Source: Deltaproteobacteria bacterium
GTDB taxonomy: Bacteria > Desulfobacterota > Binatia > UBA1149 > SPBQ01
DNA length: 64,000 nucleotides
Direction: 5' to 3'
Assembly (NCBI GenBank): GCA_029262375.1
Contig: JAJCZM010000038.1
Span: forward strand, 119,308-183,307
Of this stretch, positions 41,892-48,683 are shown in pieces. The notes under the pieces are model-generated. The model was not told the DNA's origin. It did no database searches and saw nothing but the letters and a program-made list of their open reading frames with translations. Both the position numbers and the translations under genes were made by a program. The first letter of the stretch is position 1. Each line of letters starts with the position of its first letter.

Positions 41892-43073
41892 ATGAGAGCA
41901 GGCGTTTCATTCAGAGGCCTGCATCGAAAGCGCGCCGCTGCGCTACAAGCATCGCTCATCGGAATCTCGCTGCTGACCTGCGGGTTGCATGCGGACACCG
42001 GGTTCACTGCCGACGCTCGCTTCGATCGGCAGCCCGATCCATCACCAGATCTCCTGTTCGTGCTGCCGCCGTCGGCATTGATCGTCAGCATCGATGGAGT
42101 TCAAAAATCGACGCTCGAGCGCGCGCTCATCTGGGCAGAGAAAGACGCGACGGGCGGTCCGTTGCCCTGCTGGGAATACCGCGACGAAGTCGAATTCGCC
42201 TACGACACCGGCGACATCGACGGCGACGGGCAGCCGATCTACACCTGCATGCCCAACCTGTATCGCGAGTTCACGTTCATCGACAGTCGCACCTGCGACG
42301 GCAAGACGATGACCAAACCGCAACACGTATGCATGATGACAGGACTGACGCAGGAACAGAGCGGCGTCACCGCCAACGTGAGTGGGACACCGATCCCGGA
42401 AGGCAGCTCGGTGTTCGCCATCGTCGCGAATCATTTCGACCCCGTCCCCGCGGGGACCGAGCATGGATACCTGCCGCTTCGAACGAGCATGGTCAGTTGG
42501 AAGCGTTTCGTCGGACGACCGCTCAGTCGCTGGGCTGAGTCATCGCGCGCGCTGCAGTTTCAGAAAGGACACGGCGCGCAGATTCATAGCCCCACCGATC
42601 ACACGATCGACATCTGGGACGAAATGGCCGACGACGAAGAACCGTCGCAAGCCATCCTATCGTTCGTACATTACAAGAGCGTGGACTGGGCCGGGCACCT
42701 GAGCGGTAGTGCGTCGCCCGGCTACTTTCGACATCTGATTTTCGCCGATGCAGAAATCGGCCGTCTGATCGGCGAGCTCGATGCGCGCGGTTGGGGCCAC
42801 GCGGCGATGATCGTCACGACCGATCACGGGTTCCCCGAGAGTGCGAGCCAACACGCCACGCGCTCCGGCTCGGGCGCACCGCAAGAAAATTTCTCGATCT
42901 CAGACACCTGGATCGCGCTGCGCAAGCATCACGCCTATCGACTGGCGGACCGGGTCGTCGAAGGTGAGACGCTGCGAACAGCAGAAGTCACCGACATCGT
43001 CCCGACGATCCTCGATGTGCTCAACGTTCCCAAGCCGGACCATCTCGTCGGCGCGTCGTTGTTGTTGCGCTGA
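41892..43073 (+). CDS. Exported alkaline-phosphatase-superfamily phosphodiesterase
   Basis: The 393-residue protein starts at an ATG and has an N-terminal basic stretch and signal-like helix (LQASLIGISLLTCGLHA). It has the alkaline phosphatase/nucleotide pyrophosphatase core: the first metal Asp in LIVSIDG, a Thr nucleophile in KTMTKPQHVCMMTG, metal-binding VDWAGH and VTTDHGFPE, and a late EVTDIVPTILDVL. Such enzymes hydrolyse phosphate or sulfate mono- and diesters in the periplasm or at the surface. The substrate is not readable. Several extra Cys (CWEYRD, CMPN, CDGK) would fit disulfides in an exported protein. The gene is convergent with the selenoprotein gene. Confidence 0.87.
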   Translation: MRAGVSFRGLHRKRAAALQASLIGISLLTCGLHADTGFTADARFDRQPDPSPDLLFVLPPSALIVSIDGVQKSTLERALIWAEKDATGGPLPCWEYRDEVEFAYDTGDIDGDGQPIYTCMPNLYREFTFIDSRTCDGKTMTKPQHVCMMTGLTQEQSGVTANVSGTPIPEGSSVFAIVANHFDPVPAGTEHGYLPLRTSMVSWKRFVGRPLSRWAESSRALQFQKGHGAQIHSPTDHTIDIWDEMADDEEPSQAILSFVHYKSVDWAGHLSGSASPGYFRHLIFADAEIGRLIGELDARGWGHAAMIVTTDHGFPESASQHATRSGSGAPQENFSISDTWIALRKHHAYRLADRVVEGETLRTAEVTDIVPTILDVLNVPKPDHLVGASLLLR

Positions 43074-43095
43074 ACAACGCGCTCCGCGCTCCGAT

Positions 43096-43698
43096 CTACT
43101 GTTGCTGGGGATCGATATCGGGACCGGGACCACCGGTCGACTCGGGCGCGTTCCGTTTCGGAAAGCCGAGAGTCTCCAGTCGCTTCGCGATGTCTTGGCC
43201 GGCCGTCTCGGTATTGACGTCCTTGTCTATGTAGCGAATCACCCCTTCGACATCGATATAAAACGTCCAGCGCCGCGCAAAGAGACCGAGGAACCCCGAC
43301 GTACCGTACGCCGTCGCCGTGGTCTTTTCCGGATCGCTCAGCAGAGGAAAGTTCCCGTCGAGAGACGTCGCAAATTCGAGATTCCGCTCGGGCTTGTCGA
43401 GACTCACCATGAAGTAGGCCGTATCGAACTTCGCAATGTCTTGTTCGCTGTCACGCAGCGACGCGAGTTCAGCCGTTCAACCGGGAGTGAACGCTTTGGG
43501 AAACCAGGCAATCACGACCGACTGCTTCCCTTTGTAGTCGCCGAGGCGATGCACGCGGCCGTCGGTCCCTTGCAATTCGAAATCGGGAGCAGCGTCGCCC
43601 ACCGATAAATCCGCCGCGAGCACGGGGCCGACGAAGGCGAGAAGCAACATACAGACGAACGCTTGAAGTACGAGCCTTGGATTGGAAACGATTTTCAT
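43096..43698 (-). CDS. Exported selenocysteine-containing peroxiredoxin (in-frame TGA at 43479-43477)
   Basis: Read through one TGA, the frame encodes 200 residues: a signal peptide (QAFVCMLLLAFVGPVLAA), the BCP/AhpE-type start LSVGDAAPDFELQGTDG, then FPKAFTPG-U-TAELASLRDSEQ with the TGA exactly where the peroxidatic Cys sits (residue 74). The rest of the thioredoxin fold continues in frame (MVSLDKPERNLEFATSL, FPLLSDPEKTTATAYG, ARRWTFYIDVEGVIRYID). Family similarity is uninterrupted on both sides, so this is not two genes. A SECIS-like hairpin follows the TGA. The mature protein has no Cys at all, making it a 1-Sec enzyme that should reduce peroxides in the periplasm with an external thiol. 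The alternative is a pseudogene with a Cys-to-stop change. No selA/B/C/D genes are in the window. Confidence 0.88.
43445..43461 (-). promoter_or_regulatory. SECIS-like hairpin 15 bases after the TGA codon
   Basis: On the minus strand TCGCT-GCGTGAC-AGCGA forms a 5-bp stem with a 7-base G-containing loop, at positions 19-35 counted from the T of TGA. Bacterial SECIS elements recognised by SelB sit in this interval inside the coding sequence. Confidence 0.6.
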
Positions 43699-44151
43699 GT
43701 CGGCGAGATGTGTATCACCGTCGGCTTAGCATTCCGATCGTCGGTCTTGTCGTAAGCAGCCGCCGCTCGGTTCGCCCGGTTCGCCCGGTTTGCTCGGCCC
43801 GCTCCCCGCGCCCTGCTCGTCACCTTCTCATGCGTGAGAAGCCCATTCGGCCGCATCCTCACAACTGAGAAGCCAACGGCGTATTCCAAGGCAATTGCGC
43901 GTGTGAATCTGGCACGCGCCGTGCATCTGAATAGCTGTCGATCGTCGTTAACTCCCTGTCGGCGAGATCGATAAGCCTGGACCGAGCGCCTACTGGCATC
44001 GGCGAACGGTTCACGCGGTTGCGAGGAGCGAGACCACGGCGGGATCGACCTCTCGCAACCGCGCTCTCTTTGGCCTGCTAGCGTATGCCATTCGACACTC
44101 GGCTCACCGCGGCGTCCTCCCGCGCTGAGCCGGTGTCGATTTCAATTCCGG
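43699..44151. other. Intergenic region with 9-bp tandem repeat and long inverted repeat
   Basis: No convincing gene is visible in these 453 bases between two minus-strand genes. CGGTTCGCC is repeated twice at 43768-43785, followed by two degenerate copies. A perfect 12-bp inverted repeat (44014-44063) lies about 90 bases past the stop of the Cys-rich protein gene. Short frames here are Arg-rich and look like chance. Confidence 0.6.
44014..44063. repeat. Perfect 12-bp inverted repeat with 26-base loop
   Basis: CGCGGTTGCGAG at 44014-44025 pairs with CTCGCAACCGCG at 44052-44063. The loop is too long for a canonical terminator and no T-run follows on the minus strand. It may end transcription of the gene starting at 45048 or be a protein site. 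Confidence 0.7.
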
Positions 44152-45048
44152 CTACTGACAAGTGCCGGCAACACAGCTGAACCCACCGCAGCAGTCCGCC
44201 GTCGTCGTGCACGACACTCCTAGTGTCCCGCAGCACAGACAAAACGTCGTCGTTGGATCCTTCGTGCAGATCTGCGCGCCGGGACAGACGCCGCCGCAGG
44301 TCGGTAGAGTCGCAAACTGGCAAGCGGGCAAGCAAGTGCAGTTCGCCGTACCCGCAGGGTCCGCCACGCAGCTCTCGTTGGGATTCGGGCAGAGGCCGCC
44401 GCAGACGCCGGTGGCGGAATCGAACGCACACTGCGCGCCCTGAGGCTGGCAGTCGCAGATCCCCGTCAGTGGATCGACCAAGCAGGTGTCCCCCGCGATC
44501 GGACATACTCCGCCACAGATACCTGCCGGATCGAGCGAACACGGGTTCGTTGGAACCGTAGTGGTAGTGGTGGTCGTCGTCGTTGTTGTCGTGGTGGTAG
44601 TCGTCGTCGTCGGCAATCCCTTGATCGCCGGCGTGCACAATCTCTTGGAGACAAACTTCTTCAGCGTGCGCGAACCGAACTGGTCGCTCACCAGTACCGG
44701 CGGGACCGGAGTCGGTGGCTTCGGACACTTCACGTTGTAGCAGATAAAGTCGTTCTGTAGTGCCTGCCCGCTCACAGGAGCCGACGGTGCAGTGCCGGCT
44801 CCCGGAATCAGTGTCTTCTCGACGGGTATGCAGAACTCACGTCCCTTCACTTTGATCTTGCAGTCGAGTGAGACCGAAAACGGCGGCACCTGGAACGGAA
44901 CCAGATCCGCGAAGGCTGTGAAGTTGTGCGGGTCCTTCATTTTGAAACATTGCAAGTGATCGTAGAGCTGCGCGCTCGCCGTCGTCGCCGACGCCAAGCC
45001 GAACGCGCACGCCATCAGCACGATAAGTGCCGAGACTTTCCTTTTCAT
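44152..45048 (-). CDS. Secreted Cys-rich protein with poly-Thr linker
   Basis: The ATG at 45048 has GAGGGG upstream and gives 298 residues with a signal peptide (VSALIVLMACAFGLASATTASA). The N-terminal domain (about 25-155) has the pattern YDHLQCFKMKD ... DCKIKVKGREFCIP ... DFICYNVKCP ... SDQFGSRTLKKF ... RLCTPAIK, which I recognise as recurring in secreted proteins of deltaproteobacterial and Binatota-like genomes, with no known function. A run of 18 Thr follows, then three CGGxCP modules (ICGGVCPIAGDTC, VCGGLCPNPNESC, TCGGVCPGAQIC) and a final CCGGFSCVAGTC knot. All Cys are probably in disulfides, outside the cell. Confidence 0.83.
   Translation of the reverse strand: MKRKVSALIVLMACAFGLASATTASAQLYDHLQCFKMKDPHNFTAFADLVPFQVPPFSVSLDCKIKVKGREFCIPVEKTLIPGAGTAPSAPVSGQALQNDFICYNVKCPKPPTPVPPVLVSDQFGSRTLKKFVSKRLCTPAIKGLPTTTTTTTTTTTTTTTTTTVPTNPCSLDPAGICGGVCPIAGDTCLVDPLTGICDCQPQGAQCAFDSATGVCGGLCPNPNESCVADPAGTANCTCLPACQFATLPTCGGVCPGAQICTKDPTTTFCLCCGTLGVSCTTTADCCGGFSCVAGTCQ
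44557..44610 (-). repeat. (Thr)18 codon repeat
   Basis: Eighteen consecutive Thr codons (ACG, ACC, ACT, ACA mixed) encode the linker of the Cys-rich secreted protein. Codon mixing shows that the protein sequence, not slippage of one unit, is maintained. Confidence 0.92.
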
Positions 45049-45231
45049 CGAATTCCCCTCCAACAAAACGACAGCAGAAGTGCTGCCCTCAACGGCGTCA
45101 GATCCGGCAGTTTCAAAACCACGGGGGCCAATTCATACGATCCGCCGGTTGACGGCCCACTCCCGTAGTGGCCGCATTGGATCGCGCCGGTCAGGGGATT
45201 GTCAAGGCGAGAACCGGCCGCGAGCCGAGAA

Positions 45232-45837
45232 TCAGAGAGCCCCGTGGCAATCGGTCACCGTGAGTATCAGCGTCGGCGTTAGCTTTATGAACGTAGAATC
45301 GGCCGCGTCGATCAACGTGACCGTAAAGTTTTCAGGGACAGGCGCGAGCACCCCATCGACGAGGTAGCGACACGTGGCGATATCGGTCGGAGCAGCGACG
45401 CCGGCCAGCGAAATCACCCCTACCCGCAGCGTCTGTGCGGCTTCATCGTCGTTGTAGGTCGCAATCGATCCGGAGATTCCCGACGCATTCGAGCAGGAAA
45501 CGCGATCGGCCGTTCCTTCGAAGCCGCCGACACCTGCCGGCCGCGCCGTGCTGTAGTCAACGTCGAACTGTAGCGACCCAAAGCTCTCCGCACTCGTAAC
45601 CGAAATCGTGACGTCGCAGATCGCGGGATCCTCAGCATGGATGGTGATCGACGTCGTGGTCGAACTCGGCCACGCTTCCATCGTCGGTGAGGTCGTGCTG
45701 GTGGCACCCGCAACAGTGGTGGCCGGTGTCGAGACCGCACCGACGACGTCGCCGCCGCCGCCGCACCCGGCAGCGGCGAATGCGAACAAGAGACCGATGG
45801 AGAGGGAGATAGAAACCGCAGAGCGAAAGTTGATCAT
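45232..45837 (-). CDS. Lipoprotein with cohesin-like domain
   Basis: The ATG at 45837 is preceded by AGGAGG at eight bases and gives 201 residues. The N-terminus is a lipoprotein-type signal ending at FAAAGCGGGG (a slightly weak lipobox), then a Thr/Ser/Pro linker (about 35-65). The remaining 130 residues resemble a cohesin: CDVTISVTSAESFGSLQFDVDYS, a mid strand LRVGVISLAGV, TDIATCRYLVDG, and ENFTVTLIDAADSTFI. Cohesins bind dockerins, and two other exported proteins here carry dockerin-like repeats. If correct, it would hold such proteins on the outer membrane. The cohesin call rests on pattern by eye. Confidence 0.7.
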   Translation of the reverse strand: MINFRSAVSISLSIGLLFAFAAAGCGGGGDVVGAVSTPATTVAGATSTTSPTMEAWPSSTTTSITIHAEDPAICDVTISVTSAESFGSLQFDVDYSTARPAGVGGFEGTADRVSCSNASGISGSIATYNDDEAAQTLRVGVISLAGVAAPTDIATCRYLVDGVLAPVPENFTVTLIDAADSTFIKLTPTLILTVTDCHGAL

Positions 45838-46016
45838 CGTGTGAACCTCCTGGCGCATCAACGGTGGTACGCTGGGCCCACTATCTCAATGGGCAGCGGC
45901 AGAGCTGTTCCGTCGCGCATACCGTAGCCGCGAAACTGTTACGCCGCGCGCGAAAATATACGCCCGAATCGGCGTCGCCGTTGCATCGGAGTATCGACGC
46001 TGCTTGATAAACAACC

Positions 46017-46478
46017 ATGCCGGTCAACGCGCACGGGTTCTGGAAGATGCTCACCAACGCAGGCGTCTATAAGGCGATGGGCAAACTCCACGTCCCGATC
46101 TACCGGGCGACGCGCGGCCGCATCGGTCACAAGACGGGAGCGATCGAGCAATTGTTGCTCACCACGACCGGCCGCAAGTCGGGACTGTGCCGCACCTTGC
46201 CACTGACGTACATGCGCGATGGCAACGATCACGTCGTCGTCGCATCGCACGGCGGCAACGACCGCCACCCCGCTTGGTGGCTCAACCTATCGGCGCATCC
46301 CGAGGCTGAAATTCAGATACGCGGCGATGTCATGCGGGTCACCGCCCTCGAGGCCACCGGAGCGGAGCGCGAGCGCCTCTGGCCGCTGCTCACGGCAATG
46401 AATCCCATCTATCTGAGATACGAACTGCTGACCGATCGCGCCATTCCGGTCGTCGTCCTGCGCAGTACGTCGGCTTGA
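46017..46478 (+). CDS. Deazaflavin (F420)-type nitroreductase-family protein, DUF385
   Basis: The 153-residue protein starts at an ATG. Family marks are VPIYRATRGRIGHKTGAIEQLLLTTTGRKSG, LPLTYMRDGNDHVVVASHGGNDRHPAWWLNLSAHPEAEIQIRGD in outline, and the end DRAIPVVVLRS. It is the closest of the three paralogues to the Ddn type with LLTTTGRKSG for the phosphate of F420. The function is probably reduction of a membrane quinone or xenobiotic. There is no same-strand partner nearby. Confidence 0.88.
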   Translation: MPVNAHGFWKMLTNAGVYKAMGKLHVPIYRATRGRIGHKTGAIEQLLLTTTGRKSGLCRTLPLTYMRDGNDHVVVASHGGNDRHPAWWLNLSAHPEAEIQIRGDVMRVTALEATGAERERLWPLLTAMNPIYLRYELLTDRAIPVVVLRSTSA

Positions 46479-46685
46479 TTCGACAGACCGGCGATCGCGA
46501 CGCGAAGCGCGCCGTCAGAGCCAATCCACCACGCCCGATACCTTGCGCTACAAGGACCGACTCAGACCAACTACGGCCTCGCTCCATCGCACTCGAACGG
46601 AGCCTGCGATACAGTCGCGCCGTGGTCGGGCGACCGACCGAAGAATCTTTAACTGGATCGGGCTGGCTCGAACCGGGAGATCGGC

Positions 46686-47753
46686 ATGTTGGATGGATCT
46701 GGGATCAAACGTACTTTTCATTTTCATAGCGCCCATAGGACTCATCACGCTCGTCGCGAATCGCAGCGCGGTGCAGCGTCGATCGCAGCCGCTGGGCTGA
46801 TCGGACTGCTGCTACTGAGTTTGTGGGTGGTGGGTTGGTGGTGGAGCCGCGAACCCGGTGCGGTCGATGTACGCCAAGTCGCTGCGGCGCGACTGCCTGC
46901 CGGCTCTCAAAAACCTGTAGTCGGCGCCACGTTCACGGGCACGCTGATCCACGTGGCCGAAACCCTGCTCGATAAGAACGGCGGATACCTGTCGAACGAC
47001 ATCATGCCGCCCGGCGTGTTGCTCGACAACATGCCGAACTGGGAGTTCGGAACCCTCGTCATGTTGCGCGACGCGAGCGCGATATTGCGAAACGACTTCT
47101 CACGCTCACAGTCTCAGTCGGTCGAAGACGAGAATCTCGCGCGCGCGGAACCTCAGTTCAATTTCCAAAACGACTCCTGGATCTTACCAACCACCGAAGG
47201 GCAGTATCGCGAAGGGATCAAGGAACTCGAGGCCTACTTCGGCCGGCTGTCGGACCCCGGAGCACAAGACGCACAGTTCTATGCACGAGCAGACAATCTT
47301 CGGAAGTATCTCGAGATCGTCGAGAAACGACTGGGCAGTCTCTCGCAGCGGCTCAGTGCCAGCGTCGGCCAACAACGCTACAACACCGACTTGGCCGGCG
47401 ACGCGGACGCCGAGCAATCGACCGATGTGCCGGACTCCTCGACCTTCAAAACTCCTTGGCTGCAGATCGACGACGTGTTTTACGAGGCACGCGGCGCAAC
47501 CTGGGCACTGCGAGCGATCTTGGAAGCGGTCGCGTACGATTTCGGGGCGGTGCTCGAAAAGAAGAACGCAACCGTCTCGTTGCAGCAGATCATTCGCGAA
47601 CTCGACGCAACGCAGCAGTCCACCGTGAGCCCGGTCGTACTGAACGGCGGCGGGTTCAGTATCTTCTCGAACTACTCACTGACGATGGCCAACTACATCG
47701 CACGCGCGAACGCGGCGGTTATCGACCTAAGGAATTTGCTCGAGCAGGGGTGA
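46686..47753 (+). CDS. DUF2333-family membrane-anchored protein
   Basis: The 355-residue protein has a basic cytoplasmic tail, one membrane helix (about 32-53, AAAGLIGLLLLSLWVVGWWW) and a large periplasmic part. Segments typical of DUF2333 are the HVAETLLDKNGGYLSNDIMPPG motif, NMPNWEFGTLVMLRD, SRSQSQS, NFQNDSWILPTTEGQYREG and IDDVFYEARGATWAL. The family is conserved in proteobacteria, but its function is unknown. The gene stands 200 bases before the regulator gene on the same strand. Confidence 0.88.
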   Translation: MLDGSGIKRTFHFHSAHRTHHARRESQRGAASIAAAGLIGLLLLSLWVVGWWWSREPGAVDVRQVAAARLPAGSQKPVVGATFTGTLIHVAETLLDKNGGYLSNDIMPPGVLLDNMPNWEFGTLVMLRDASAILRNDFSRSQSQSVEDENLARAEPQFNFQNDSWILPTTEGQYREGIKELEAYFGRLSDPGAQDAQFYARADNLRKYLEIVEKRLGSLSQRLSASVGQQRYNTDLAGDADAEQSTDVPDSSTFKTPWLQIDDVFYEARGATWALRAILEAVAYDFGAVLEKKNATVSLQQIIRELDATQQSTVSPVVLNGGGFSIFSNYSLTMANYIARANAAVIDLRNLLEQG

Positions 47754-47955
47754 TCGACACACGCGCTCCGAAGCGAAGTCGAGAGTCAGAAGTGACCATC
47801 GATGCCCCCGGGGTACGGCTAGCGCTGTGCATGCCCCCGGAAAACCCGAGAATTCCCGATCCTTTCGATTCTCCGTTGTGGGGGGCGTGCAGACCGAATA
47901 CAAGTCAGCGCATCGCATGAATTGCTCTGATACTTCGGCGCTAGAGGAGGCGAAC

Positions 47956-48600
47956 GTGACCATACGTATCTTGATGTGCGACGATCACTCGCTCGTTCGC
48001 GTCGGGCTGCGACAGTTGATCTCGAGCATGGACGGGCTGGAGGTGGTCGGCGAAACGTCGAGCGGCCACGAAGCGATTCGGCTAGCCGCTGGACTCGTCC
48101 CCGATATCGTTCTCATGGACATCGCGATGCCTGAGATGAACGGGCTGGATGCTACGGCGTCGATCAGGCGCAAAACGCCTTCTGTAAGAGTATTGATGAT
48201 ATCGATGCACGCCAGCGACCAGTACCTTCGCGAGGCATTGGTAGCAGGTGCGACCGGTTACATACTGAAGAACGCCGACGCCGCCGAATTGGAGCGTGCC
48301 ATCCACGCCGTGGCCGCTGGAGACACCTACATCACTCCGAGCCTATCCGGCCGCCTCGTCGAGGATCTACGCAGGGGGGCTACCTTCGATACGGCCCCCA
48401 TCCTCACGCCGCGCCAGACCGAGGTGCTGCGGCTCATCGCCGAAGGTCGGTCGACTCGGGAGATCGCGGAGACTCTGTACCTGTCGCACAAGACTATCGA
48501 GACCCACCGCGCTCAACTCATGGAGCGACTCCACATCCACAACATCGCCGGCCTCACGCGCTACGCGATCCGCATGGGCGTTGTCTCGGCGGATATATGA
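47956..48600 (+). CDS. NarL/FixJ-type response regulator
   Basis: The start is a GTG at 47956 with AGAGGAGG five bases upstream, giving 214 residues. The receiver has acidic residues Asp9/Asp10, phospho-acceptor Asp55 in LMDIAMPEMNGL, and GYILKNADAAE in place of the KP region. The LuxR-type helix-turn-helix is LTPRQTEVLRLIAEGRSTREIAETLYLSHKTIETH in outline near residues 150-205. It should activate or repress transcription when phosphorylated. No kinase lies on its strand, but the ammonium transporter-kinase fusion is convergent 83 bases away and is a candidate partner. Confidence 0.93.
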   Translation: MTIRILMCDDHSLVRVGLRQLISSMDGLEVVGETSSGHEAIRLAAGLVPDIVLMDIAMPEMNGLDATASIRRKTPSVRVLMISMHASDQYLREALVAGATGYILKNADAAELERAIHAVAAGDTYITPSLSGRLVEDLRRGATFDTAPILTPRQTEVLRLIAEGRSTREIAETLYLSHKTIETHRAQLMERLHIHNIAGLTRYAIRMGVVSADI

Positions 48601-48683
48601 GGCCTGTCCAGTGAGGGCTCAGGCACGACTGTTACTGCTTCGGTTCCGATCGCGCGACCATACTGATCGCGCTCGCCACATTC

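Noticed and set aside
43096..43698. Reading the peroxiredoxin as two separate genes or a decayed pseudogene
   Set aside because: The TGA falls exactly on the peroxidatic residue, both halves are intact in one frame, and a SECIS-like hairpin follows. Decay remains possible but is less economical.
44078..44728. 216-codon minus-strand frame overlapping the Cys-rich secreted protein
   Set aside because: It contains frame-shifted Thr-linker sequence (DDDYHHDNNDDD) and ends in low-complexity sequence; the chosen frame has the signal peptide and Cys modules.
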